Below are positions 38,570-46,923 of a stretch of 64,000 nt of DNA, piece after piece. Under the pieces are notes generated by a model. It was not told where the DNA came from. It ran no database searches and worked only from the letters and a program-made list of their open reading frames with translations. The translations under genes were made by a program, and so were the position numbers. The stretch covers positions 3,828,325 to 3,892,324 of the forward strand of contig NZ_CM001440.1 of NCBI RefSeq assembly GCF_000244975.1. The letters are read 5' to 3'. This DNA is from Saccharomonospora cyanea NA-134 (GTDB lineage: Bacteria > Actinomycetota > Actinomycetes > Mycobacteriales > Pseudonocardiaceae). Position 1 is the stretch's first letter; the number at the start of each line of letters is the position of its first letter.

Positions 38570-39307
38570 ATGAAAGGTCGACGAAAGGCCCCGCGCGGCC
38601 GGCACCGCGCACCGACAACCTCGCCATCCTGGTTACGCCCCTTGGCACTGGGTACCGTCGCCGCCGGCATGCTCGCCCTGACGGTCTACGCCACCAGTGG
38701 GTTGATGCGGAACGGCGACACCACTCCCGCGGCCATGGCCATGACCTCGGATCCTTTCTTCACCACGACCGCCGGGACTCCGACGAGCACGACCTCCACC
38801 ACAACCGCTCCCACCACGGAGAGCACGACGACGACGTCGACGACAACGACGACGTCGGAACCACCCGAGACGACGGAGCCGGAAACGACCGAACCGCCCG
38901 AGACGACCGAGGAGGAACCCTCACCCGAGCCCGTCACACCGGAACCCCAGTCGTGCTCGACCGACCTGGAAGGCACCGAACCGCACGTGGCACAGGTCGG
39001 CCACCACGTTCTCACCCAGTTCGCCGTGGATTCGGTGGGCGGGCGTGCCAGTCGGGCCAACGCCAGTGATCACCCGGCGGGTCTCGCCCTCGACTTCATG
39101 GTCGACCCGGAGGTGGGCGACGCGCTCGCGGAGTACGTCGTCGCCCACCAGGCCGAGTTCGGCGTCACCTACGTCATTTGGGAACAGCGCATCAACAGTG
39201 GCTCCGGCTGGTCGCTCATGGAGGACCGAGGCAGCCCCACAGCGAACCACATGGACCATGTGCACGTCTCGTTCACCGCTGTTGCGGACGTGTCGGTCAC
39301 GTGCTGA
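38570..39307 (+). CDS. secreted Thr-rich protein with C-terminal ARB_07466/peptidase-like domain
   Basis: The 245-residue protein has a basic N-terminus, a membrane/signal helix (about 25-45), a low-complexity linker of Thr, Ser, Glu and Pro (about 60-125), and a compact C-terminal domain. That domain contains ASDHPAGLALDFMV, YVIWEQRIN and ANHMDHVHVSF. The spaced His/Asp residues resemble the ARB_07466 domain and D-Ala-D-Ala peptidase (VanY/MepA) metal sites, so it may act on the cell wall. GAGGG lies four bases before the ATG. The linker probably spans the wall. Confidence 0.8.
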   Translation: MKGRRKAPRGRHRAPTTSPSWLRPLALGTVAAGMLALTVYATSGLMRNGDTTPAAMAMTSDPFFTTTAGTPTSTTSTTTAPTTESTTTTSTTTTTSEPPETTEPETTEPPETTEEEPSPEPVTPEPQSCSTDLEGTEPHVAQVGHHVLTQFAVDSVGGRASRANASDHPAGLALDFMVDPEVGDALAEYVVAHQAEFGVTYVIWEQRINSGSGWSLMEDRGSPTANHMDHVHVSFTAVADVSVTC

Positions 39308-39328
39308 AGGCGCCCCACCGCCGGGTGA

Positions 39329-40090
39329 TCACCGCGTGGCCAGCCGCAACAGCGCCCACAACTGCCCGGCGGCGTCCTCGTCACCCGTGACGGTGACCGC
39401 TCCGGGTCCCTGCCGTCCCCACAACCAGAGGAAGACCCGATCGGGCTCGCCGGACACCACGGCGTCCACCTCCTCGGCGTCGTACGCGGGGCTTCGCCAC
39501 GCGACGGTGGCCTCGGGCGTCATACGCGCGGTCCAACGGCAGCCTGCCACCGTGACCGCCACTGTGGCAGGCCTGGTGGCGGTGACACCGAGCATCGGCA
39601 GCCGGTGACCGAACCACAGCAGCAGAGCCTCGTCGATACCGTCCAGGGCGACGTCGTGGGAGATCTCGGCGCTCTCCACCCCCGCGGCCTGTTCGGCGTC
39701 GACCCGGTGCACCGTCGTCTCGTGGGCCATGCGGCGACACCAGAACCCGGTCGTCGGGTCGCCACCCCACCACGTGGCCGCAGGCTCGGACGGCTCACGC
39801 GCGGCGATCACGTCACGCAACCCTTCGGTCCCCTCCCGCAGGTAACTCTGCACGGTCTGACCCGGGGACGGATCACGTTGCCATCGTCGCGGCGCTTCGC
39901 CCCGGAGCAACCAGTGGGAGGCTGCCCGGTGGACACTTCCCACATGTCGCACGATCTCACCCAGTGTCCACCCCGGACACGTCGGCACGGCCGTGCCGGG
40001 GGCGGCCGCACGGGAGGTCTCCACCAGTAGTTCGGCTTCGTAACCGATGACGTCGAGCAGCCGACCGTGATCGACCACGATTCCGGTCAT
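39329..40090 (-). CDS. maleylpyruvate isomerase/mycothiol-dependent family protein
   Basis: The 253-residue protein has the N-terminal DinB-like helical bundle of the mycothiol-dependent group: PTCPGWTLGEIVRHVGSVHRAASHWL, RMAHETTVHRVDAEQAAG. A SCP2-like C-terminal part follows. Members use mycothiol as cofactor; the substrate here is unknown. The ATG overlaps the stop of the HEPN gene (ATGA), so both are probably made from one transcript and might respond to the SOS box upstream. Confidence 0.85.
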   Translation of the reverse strand: MTGIVVDHGRLLDVIGYEAELLVETSRAAAPGTAVPTCPGWTLGEIVRHVGSVHRAASHWLLRGEAPRRWQRDPSPGQTVQSYLREGTEGLRDVIAAREPSEPAATWWGGDPTTGFWCRRMAHETTVHRVDAEQAAGVESAEISHDVALDGIDEALLLWFGHRLPMLGVTATRPATVAVTVAGCRWTARMTPEATVAWRSPAYDAEEVDAVVSGEPDRVFLWLWGRQGPGAVTVTGDEDAAGQLWALLRLATR

Positions 40091-40707
40091 TCCCCACCTC
40101 GCCGCGACCGGGGCCGGGTACACGCGCCGCACCGGGAGGTCCGCGGTTCGGGCTCGTCATCGCTTCCGTGCACCACACGCCGGGCCAGCGACAGGAACTC
40201 CCCCGCGCGGTCTCGCAACTCGTCGGCGGCCTCGGCTCCCACGTGTCGGCTGATGCCCGCCTGCGCCGCCGCGTAAGCGGCCGAGCGAGCCGCGAAGTAC
40301 TCGGCCCACTGCGCCACCTCGGGCGCGGCCGAGGTCAGCAAAGTCCAGGTGCTCTGAGGCCTCGCCGCACGGCGATGGGGGCGCCCCTTCGCCACCAGGA
40401 TCGCGGCGCCCGCCCGCAGCGCGGACAGGTAAGAGGCGACGAACCTGCCCGCGGCCGTCGTTTCCCGGTCGACTTCGGCAAGGCCGTGCTCGGCCTGCCC
40501 GAGCAGGGCCACGGCCTCGGGTGAGGCGGGCCGCCGCGGCTCGAACACGGAAGACCGCTCCGTGCGCGGGGGCGGTATCGCATGGCCGCCGGCCGTGTCC
40601 GGCACCGGACCCGAGACGTGTGCCGACGACGCACTGCCGGCGACACGTCCGGACCGAACGGGCGCCGACCAGGCCCCGCTGCGCCGCGGCACGAATCCCA
40701 CCGTCAT
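40087..40707 (-). CDS. SAV_6107-type HEPN domain protein, SOS box upstream
   Basis: The 206-residue protein has a disordered N-terminus (about 55 residues) and a helical core, LGQAEHGLAEVDRETTAAG to SLARRVVHGSD, matching my memory of the SAV_6107 HEPN family of actinobacteria. The RNase motif RX4-6H of HEPN toxins is not clearly present, so it may be structural. GGAG lies just before the ATG. A perfect LexA box lies 113 bases upstream (40820-40835). Confidence 0.75.
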   Translation of the reverse strand: MTVGFVPRRSGAWSAPVRSGRVAGSASSAHVSGPVPDTAGGHAIPPPRTERSSVFEPRRPASPEAVALLGQAEHGLAEVDRETTAAGRFVASYLSALRAGAAILVAKGRPHRRAARPQSTWTLLTSAAPEVAQWAEYFAARSAAYAAAQAGISRHVGAEAADELRDRAGEFLSLARRVVHGSDDEPEPRTSRCGACTRPRSRRGGE

Positions 40708-40819
40708 GGCTCCACCTTCCCTTCGGGCGCCAGGTTGGCCGGGTCCGACGCGGGGTGCTTCCCCTCACCACCGCGCCGGGCCCTCGTCGAACCGCACCCG
40801 TCGACGAACCAACCGCTGT

Positions 40820-40835
40820 TCGAACATCTGTTCGA
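40820..40835. promoter_or_regulatory. perfect LexA (SOS) box between HEPN and YbaK-like genes
   Basis: TCGAACATCTGTTCGA matches TCGAAC-N4-GTTCGA at every fixed position. It is the best SOS box in the window and lies between divergent genes, 113 bases from the HEPN start and 96 bases from the YbaK-like start. Confidence 0.85.
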
Positions 40836-40930
40836 ACAATCTCAAGGCTAACCCGGACTTCGTCTCCGTTCAAGTCCGAAACCCGACCAGCTGCGTCGCA
40901 CGCCGGAACGAGCCGTGATCTCATAGCCCT

Positions 40931-41533
40931 ATGAGCCGGACACCCGACCGATCCACCGACCCCGCCCGCGATCACCCGGCCGTCGCCAAGGTCGCCGTCG
41001 CGCTCGCCGAAGCGGGCCAGACCGACAGCGCCGAGCGCATCCGGTTCCTCCCCCGTGCCGCTCGCACGGCAGCGCAGGCCGCCGGAGCACTGGGAGTGCC
41101 CGTGGGCGCCATCGCCAACAGCCTGGTGTTCCGCATGACGACCGCCGACGGCACGTCGGCGCCCCTGCTCGTGCTCACCTCGGGCGCCCACCGGGCGGAC
41201 ACCGGCAGGCTCGCCACGCTCACCGGGGCACGGAGCGTCGAACGGGCCGATCCCGACTTCGTCAGGGCGCACACGGGGCACGTGATCGGCGGGGTGGCGC
41301 CGGTCGGCCATCCCGGTCGCATCACCACACTGGTGGACGAGGCACTGCGCGAGTACGGCACCGTGTGGGCGGCGGCGGGACACCCGCACACCGTCTTCCC
41401 CACCACGTTCGCCGGCCTCGTCGCAGCCACCGGAGGCCGCCCCGCCACGGTCGCCTCCCAGACCGTCCGCGTCTCCCACGCGGGCCCACCCGACTCGACC
41501 GACCCCCACACCGGAAGGGCAGCACCACGATGA
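40931..41533 (+). CDS. YbaK/EbsC family aminoacyl-tRNA deacylase-like protein
   Basis: The 200-residue protein has a YbaK/ProX fold. Its marks are AAQAAGALGVPVGAIANSLVFR near the N-terminus, the stretch VGHPGRITTLVDEALREYGTVWAAAGHPHTVF in the middle, and ATGGRPATVAS near the end. Such domains hydrolyse mischarged tRNAs, for example Cys-tRNA(Pro). The conserved Lys of active enzymes was not confirmed. Its stop overlaps the next gene's ATG. Confidence 0.85.
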   Translation: MSRTPDRSTDPARDHPAVAKVAVALAEAGQTDSAERIRFLPRAARTAAQAAGALGVPVGAIANSLVFRMTTADGTSAPLLVLTSGAHRADTGRLATLTGARSVERADPDFVRAHTGHVIGGVAPVGHPGRITTLVDEALREYGTVWAAAGHPHTVFPTTFAGLVAATGGRPATVASQTVRVSHAGPPDSTDPHTGRAAPR

Positions 41534-42096
41534 CCACGACCTCGCCCGGCCACAAGCGCATCGTCCGGCTCACCGGCGAGGAGTTCCGCGCGCTGCTTCC
41601 CGAAGCGCTGTCGATCTACGTGGCGGCCATGAACTACCCGCCGAACACCGCGCAGCAACGGGCGCCCATGTGGCTCACCCACGCCCTGCGCGCGGGCTGG
41701 CGCGGCGTCGCGGCTTTCGACGCCGACGACGCTTTGGTGGGCGTGGCCTACGGCTACCAGGGCAGTCCCGGTCAATGGTGGTACGAGCAGGTACGCCGCG
41801 GAGTGGTGGCCCGGGAGGGCGAGGACACCGCGCAGACCTGGTTGTCCGACTACTTCGAACTCACGGAGATCCACGTGCGGCCCGACCACCACGGTCGCGG
41901 CATCGGTGAGACGCTGCTGCGCACGCTGCTGGACGGGGTCGAGCAGCGGCACGTGCTGCTGTCGACCCCGGAGGGGCCCACCCGCGCGTGGCGGCTGTAC
42001 CGCAGGCTCGGCTTCGTCGACGTGCTGCGCGACTACCGGTTCACGGGCGACCCTCGGGCGTTCGCCGTGTTGGGACGGACGCTGCCCCTCGACTGA
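41530..42096 (+). CDS. GNAT family N-acetyltransferase
   Basis: The 188-residue protein shows the acetyl-CoA pyrophosphate loop VRPDHHGRGIGETLL and the late GFVDVLRDYRF typical of GNAT enzymes. Acceptor unknown. The ATG overlaps the stop of the YbaK-like gene, which suggests coupled translation. Confidence 0.85.
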   Translation: MTTTSPGHKRIVRLTGEEFRALLPEALSIYVAAMNYPPNTAQQRAPMWLTHALRAGWRGVAAFDADDALVGVAYGYQGSPGQWWYEQVRRGVVAREGEDTAQTWLSDYFELTEIHVRPDHHGRGIGETLLRTLLDGVEQRHVLLSTPEGPTRAWRLYRRLGFVDVLRDYRFTGDPRAFAVLGRTLPLD

Positions 42097-42105
42097 GATG
42101 GCGGC

Positions 42106-42570
42106 TCAGGCCAGCGCGTACAGGTCGTACGCCACGGCGTCGACCAGCCGCGCCGCACTCGCCACGAACAGTGTGCGGGTCAGCCACGCGTACCGCTCGT
42201 CGCCCGATTCGAGCCGGACCCCGAGGCGGAAGTAGTACTCGCGGGGGTCCACCGCCTCCCCCGCGGCCACGCGCCGGAGCACGTCGGCCGTGCCGTGGCG
42301 TACCCCCGAGGTGGCGAGGTACACCAGCGCGCCGTCGTCGGTCCGCGCGGTGTAGCGCGTGTCGATGGTGGTACTGCCGTCGTCGTGCACGAGCTGCCAG
42401 TCGGCTCCACCTGGCAGGATCTCCCCTCGCAGCCGGTCGCCGTCGATCCGCCCTCCGGTGATCGGCACGACGCGCCGCACTCCCCTCGCCGTGGGGCCCA
42501 CCTGCAGGGCGTCGTCGAGTTCCACGTGGACTCGCGCGATCCGTTCGAGTTCCAGCTCCGGTAGCTCCAC
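42106..42570 (-). CDS. DUF3237 domain-containing protein
   Basis: The 154-residue protein has the DUF3237 beta-barrel pattern (GPTARGVRRVVPITGGRIDGDRLRGEILPGGADWQ, then DTRYTARTDDGALVYLATSGVRHG). The second GTG at 42570 is chosen as GGAGG lies five bases before it. Function is unknown; related proteins include plant-pathogen and hydroxysteroid-related ones. It is tail to tail with the GNAT gene. Confidence 0.75.
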   Translation of the reverse strand: MELPELELERIARVHVELDDALQVGPTARGVRRVVPITGGRIDGDRLRGEILPGGADWQLVHDDGSTTIDTRYTARTDDGALVYLATSGVRHGTADVLRRVAAGEAVDPREYYFRLGVRLESGDERYAWLTRTLFVASAARLVDAVAYDLYALA

Positions 42571-42637
42571 GGACACCTCCGGCGACGGGTTTCCGACGGG
42601 GCGAAGGCTAACGACCGGCCGCAGGGAAGATCAACAA

Positions 42638-43555
42638 TCAGCGGGCGGGCCGCACATAACCGCCGGCCACGGCCCCGACCAGCAACGCCGCGCCGCACCA
42701 CCCGGTGAGCCCCAGGTCGTCACCGAGGAGCACCGCTGCCAGCACGGCCGCCGTGAGCGGCTCCAGCAGCGCGGACAACGCCGCGACGACCGGACGTGAT
42801 CCCGCGAGACCACGGAAGTACGCGCCGTAGGCCAGGGCCGTGGGCACCGCGCCCAGGTAGACCGCCACGGCGAGCACGTCGGCCCCCACCGGCCACAGCG
42901 CGTCGCCCAGCGGCACGGGCGACAGTGCGAGGAGCGGCAACAGCAGGACCGCCCCCACCAGGCAGCCGAACGCCGTGGTGCGCAGCGGATCCAGCCCCTC
43001 GACGGTGTCGCGGGTGACGAGTGTCAGGGCCGCGAAGCCCGCTCCGGAGGTGAGTGCGCACGCGAGTCCGAGGACGAGGCTCCCTCCCCCGGAGGCATCA
43101 CCGGGCGACCAGGTGAGCAGGACGAGTCCCAGCACGGCACACATGACGGACGTCGTGGTCACCAGGTCGGGCAGTCGGCGTTCCAGCACGCTGCCCGCGA
43201 GGGCCACGAACACCGGGACACTGCCGATCGTGGTCATCGTGGCGACACTCACCGAGGTCAGCGTCACCGCGGCGAAGTAACACGCCTGGTAGAGGGCCAG
43301 CAAGGCGCCGGCCGCGAGCAGGCGTCGCAACGCCGCTCCCGTGCGGGGCAGGGCCCGCAGCCTGCCCGCGCAGCCCAGCAGGAGCAGGGCGAAGACACCA
43401 CCGAGCGACAACCGGCACACGGCGACGGCGACAGAGGACAGTCCGGCCCGCTCCGACAGGACGGCCCCGGCGAGGCCGCCGGTACCCCACAGAACCCCGG
43501 CGGTGATCAAACTGGCGGAGGCCGCGCGCGACGGCGCGGCACTGATGGTGGACAT
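42638..43555 (-). CDS. EamA/DMT family transporter
   Basis: The 305-residue protein has ten hydrophobic helices in two EamA repeats (TAGVLWGTGGLAGAVL at the start, a second copy near GLACALTSGAGFAALTLV). It probably exports a metabolite or amino acid. There is no recognisable regulator next to it. The 248 bases upstream (43556-43803) hold no gene that I can support. Confidence 0.85.
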   Translation of the reverse strand: MSTISAAPSRAASASLITAGVLWGTGGLAGAVLSERAGLSSVAVAVCRLSLGGVFALLLLGCAGRLRALPRTGAALRRLLAAGALLALYQACYFAAVTLTSVSVATMTTIGSVPVFVALAGSVLERRLPDLVTTTSVMCAVLGLVLLTWSPGDASGGGSLVLGLACALTSGAGFAALTLVTRDTVEGLDPLRTTAFGCLVGAVLLLPLLALSPVPLGDALWPVGADVLAVAVYLGAVPTALAYGAYFRGLAGSRPVVAALSALLEPLTAAVLAAVLLGDDLGLTGWCGAALLVGAVAGGYVRPAR

Positions 43556-43803
43556 GAGAAACGCGCTCCAACGTCAGGAAGTCGAACGACGGACGACGGA
43601 CGACGCGGGGCGCGACGAAACAGACCGTCACCGGAAGCCGGACACGGTTCGGCCGGAACAGACGGTCGTGGCGGTCACCCCGCGTCAGGAGCGCGGGGGC
43701 GACAGCGGCGGGAACACTCGGTGCATGGCGGGATCGTAGCCGGAGCCTCACGCTCCACGGCAGTGGAACCACCCGTGGTTTCGATCATGAACACGCCGGG
43801 AAC

Positions 43804-45171
43804 ATGATGCGGGTGCCGGACCGTAGTGATCGCCTCACACCGCCACTGCCGCTCGCGGCCCTGGTGACGCTGCCCGGGCTCTACATCGGCGCCGCCGACT
43901 ACCTGGGGTTCCCACATCCCCAGCTCCCCGCGCCGTTCGCCGCGCTCGTCTACGGCATCGCGATCGTCGGCGCCGCGTTCATCCTGTCGTGGGCGGCGGA
44001 GGCGGCACAGGTCGACATCAACGGCGGACTCGCCCTGGCCCTGCTGGCCTTCCTCGCCGTGCTGCCCGAGTACGCGGTCGACTTCGTGTTCACCGTGAAC
44101 GCGGGCGTGATCAACGCCGAACACGGGCACTGCATGTCGGGACCGGACGGGTCCAATCCCTGTTCACTGGCCTTGGCCAACATGACCGGGGCCAACCGGA
44201 TCCTCGTCGGTGTCGGCTGGCCGCTGGTGGTGCTCGTGGCCACGCTGGCTGTGGTGCGGGCGCGCCGCAACGGCGGCGCCCACAGCGCGTCCGCGCACAA
44301 GGGCTGGGTGAAGCTGCCCCGCCGCATGTCGGTGGAGGTCTTCTTCCTCGGCGCGGCCACGGTGTACTCGCTGCACCTGCCGTTGCGTGACTCGCTGACG
44401 CTCGTGGACGCGGCCGTGCTCGTGTCCCTGTTCGTCGCCTACGCGTGGCGGCTGGCGAAGGCTCCCGTGGAGGAACCCGAACTCACGGGCACGTCGGCGT
44501 GGGTCGGCAACCGCCCGAAGGCGGCCCGGCGCTGGTTGTACGGCGCCATGTTCGGCCTCGCCGCGATCGTCATCCTCGCCACGGCGGAGCACTTCGCGCA
44601 CAACCTCGTGGAGACGGGTACCGAACTCGGCATCGACCACTTCCTGCTCGTACAGTGGGTCGCACCCCTGGCGAGCGAGTCGCCGGAGCTGATCGTCGCG
44701 TGCCTGTTCGCGTGGAAGCTGCACGCCAGCTCGGCGCTCGGCACGCTGATTTCGAGCAAGGTGAACCAGTGGACCCTGCTGGTGGGCACCATCCCGATCG
44801 TGTTCGCCATCTCCAGCGGTTCGTTCGACGGCCTGCCGATCGACCTGCACCAGCGGTTCGAGTTGATGATCACCGCTGCGCAGTCGTTCTTCGCCGTGGC
44901 GATCCTGGTGTCGCTGACCATGACGGCACGTTGGGCGACGGCGCTGTTGACGTTGTTCTCGATCCAGTTCGTCACCAGCATCGTGCTGCCGGAGGAGATC
45001 GACCGGATCGTGATCGCCGTGCTCAGCGGCATCTACGTGATTCTGGGACTGGCGCTGCTGGTGTACCGGTTCACCGACGTCAGGCGCGTCACACGCGACG
45101 GGCTGGCCACGCCGTTCGACGTCCTCCAGCGCGCCGACGACCAGGAGGCCGTCCGGCTCAGCCAGGACTGA
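43804..45171 (+). CDS. sodium/calcium exchanger-like cation antiporter
   Basis: The 455-residue protein has about eleven membrane helices and the two alpha-repeats of the Ca2+/cation antiporter family: LPEYAVDFVF with ANMTGANRILVGVGWP, and ASESPELIVACLFAWKLHASSALGTLISSKVNQW. The acidic residues in both repeats form the ion site. The exchanged ion cannot be read from sequence. ATG-ATG at the start leaves a three-base choice. Confidence 0.88.
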   Translation: MMRVPDRSDRLTPPLPLAALVTLPGLYIGAADYLGFPHPQLPAPFAALVYGIAIVGAAFILSWAAEAAQVDINGGLALALLAFLAVLPEYAVDFVFTVNAGVINAEHGHCMSGPDGSNPCSLALANMTGANRILVGVGWPLVVLVATLAVVRARRNGGAHSASAHKGWVKLPRRMSVEVFFLGAATVYSLHLPLRDSLTLVDAAVLVSLFVAYAWRLAKAPVEEPELTGTSAWVGNRPKAARRWLYGAMFGLAAIVILATAEHFAHNLVETGTELGIDHFLLVQWVAPLASESPELIVACLFAWKLHASSALGTLISSKVNQWTLLVGTIPIVFAISSGSFDGLPIDLHQRFELMITAAQSFFAVAILVSLTMTARWATALLTLFSIQFVTSIVLPEEIDRIVIAVLSGIYVILGLALLVYRFTDVRRVTRDGLATPFDVLQRADDQEAVRLSQD

Positions 45172-45194
45172 ACCGGACGGCACCCACGCCGCTT

Positions 45195-46856
45195 TCAGGC
45201 GGAGAGCAGTTCCTTGAGCGTGTCGAGGCCCATGCCGCCCATGCGCAACGCCCTGGTGTGGAACGTCTTGAGGTCGAACGCCTCGCCCTCACGACGGCGG
45301 GTCTCCTCCCGCGCCTCCAGCCAGAGCCGCTCGCCCAGCTTGTAGGCGGTGGCCTGGCCCGGCCAGCCGAGGTAGCGGTCGATCTCGTCGTGCACGTGGT
45401 CGGCGTCGGTGATGGTGCGCGTGAGCATGAACTCGAGCCCCAGCTCGGGAGTCCACCGCTCGCCCTCGTGGAATCCGGTGCCCTTCGGGATCTCCAGCTC
45501 CAAGTGCATGCCGGTGTCCACGATGACGCGCGCCGCGCGGAAGAGGTGCGCGTCGAGCATGCCCAGCAGGTTGCCGTCGTCGGAGAGGAAGCCGAGGTCC
45601 TGCATCAGCCGCTCCGCGTAGAGCGCCCAGCCCTCGGCGTGCCCGGAGGTCATGGCGAACATGCGTTGGAACCGGTTCAGGGACCGTTCGTGGACCTGCG
45701 TCGCGATCTGCAGGTGGTGGCCCGGAGCCCCCTCGTGGTAGACGGTGCTCACCTCGCGCCAGGTGGAGAACTCCTCCTTGCCGGCGGGCACCGACCACCA
45801 CATACGGCCGGGCCGGGTGAAGTCCTCGTTGGGGCCCGTGTAGTAGGCGCCCACCGGACCACCGGGTGGGGCGATACGGCACTCCAGGTTCATGACCGGG
45901 TCCGGGATCTCGAAGTGGACGTCGCGCAGGGCGGCCAGCGCGTCGTCGGAGAGCCGCTGCATCCACGCCTCGAACTCGGCCTGGCCACGCACGCGGTACC
46001 GCGGGTCGGCGTCCAGTGCCTGGGCGGCCTCGGCCAGCGTCGCGCCCGCCTTGATGCGCTCGGCGACCTCCTTGGCCTCACGCTCGACGCGGGTGAACTC
46101 CTCCCAGCCCCACTCGTACGACTCGCGCGGGTCGAGGTCGGCACCGAGAAAGTACTGCGACCGCAACCGGTAGACGTCCTCACCGACGGCGTCCTTCGTC
46201 GGCGCCTCGGGCGCCAGCTCCGCGCGCAGGAACCCGGCCAGCTCGGCGAACGCCTCCTGCGCCTCGCGCGCGGCCTTGTCGAGCTTCTGCTTCAGGCTGT
46301 CCGGCACACCGTCGGCCTTGCTCACGAGCGTCTCGAAGTACCCCGTGCCGCCGGACAGGCCCGACCAGACGTCGGCCTGCTCCGCGACCTTGGTGACCTG
46401 CCGCAGCGCGGGAGCCCTACCGGCCTCGGACGCGGCCAGCAGTGAGGCACGGACTCCGTCGAGCGCGCCGGGCACCCCGGCCATGCGCGCGGCGATCGTC
46501 TCCCAGTTCTCGGTGGTCGCCGTCGGCAGCAGGTCGAACACCATGCGCATGTCCTGCGGGGGACTGGCGATCACGTTCAACGACGCGACGTCGAGCCCCG
46601 CCTCGTGGATCGCGAGCTCGTTGCCGACCCGCTCGGTGAACACGGCCTTCGCGACCCGCTCGCTGTCGTTGGTGGGCTCCGCCGCCTCCATGGCGCGCAA
46701 CGCCCTACGCAGGATGGCTCCCCGCGCGGCGTGACCCTCCGGGGAGTAGTCGGTGACCTGGTCGTCGTGGTCACCGACCCCGACGACCGCCGCCAGGTCC
46801 GGGTGCGCCGCGGCGTAGTCGTCGAGGAACTGATCAGAGATCTCGTGGACGTTCAT
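45195..46856 (-). CDS. DUF885 family metallopeptidase-like protein
   Basis: The 553-residue protein is a DUF885 member, a group related to M32-type carboxypeptidases. The zinc motif is HEGAPGHHLQIA, and a downstream HAEGWALYAERLM supplies further ligands. The N-terminus, NVHEISDQFLDDYAAAHPDLA, shows no signal peptide, so it acts in the cytoplasm. Substrates are unknown. Confidence 0.9.
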   Translation of the reverse strand: MNVHEISDQFLDDYAAAHPDLAAVVGVGDHDDQVTDYSPEGHAARGAILRRALRAMEAAEPTNDSERVAKAVFTERVGNELAIHEAGLDVASLNVIASPPQDMRMVFDLLPTATTENWETIAARMAGVPGALDGVRASLLAASEAGRAPALRQVTKVAEQADVWSGLSGGTGYFETLVSKADGVPDSLKQKLDKAAREAQEAFAELAGFLRAELAPEAPTKDAVGEDVYRLRSQYFLGADLDPRESYEWGWEEFTRVEREAKEVAERIKAGATLAEAAQALDADPRYRVRGQAEFEAWMQRLSDDALAALRDVHFEIPDPVMNLECRIAPPGGPVGAYYTGPNEDFTRPGRMWWSVPAGKEEFSTWREVSTVYHEGAPGHHLQIATQVHERSLNRFQRMFAMTSGHAEGWALYAERLMQDLGFLSDDGNLLGMLDAHLFRAARVIVDTGMHLELEIPKGTGFHEGERWTPELGLEFMLTRTITDADHVHDEIDRYLGWPGQATAYKLGERLWLEAREETRRREGEAFDLKTFHTRALRMGGMGLDTLKELLSA

Positions 46857-46923
46857 GCCAGCACGCTACCCGTTGGCGGATGTGGGCAGACACCACTTTT
46901 CCCTCGCCTGGGACCATGAGGAC

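Noticed and set aside
38780-38930. Low-complexity ACG/ACC repeat tract
   Set aside because: It encodes the Thr-rich linker of the secreted protein in frame, so it is coding rather than a separate repeat.
40087-40707. Toxin-antitoxin reading of the HEPN gene and its overlapping partner
   Set aside because: The RX4-6H RNase motif is not clear, and the partner is a mycothiol-family enzyme rather than an antitoxin or nucleotidyltransferase.
43585-43605. Short GACG-type tandem repeat considered as part of a CRISPR or satellite
   Set aside because: There are only a few short imperfect units and no spacers, which is compatible with chance in GC-rich DNA.
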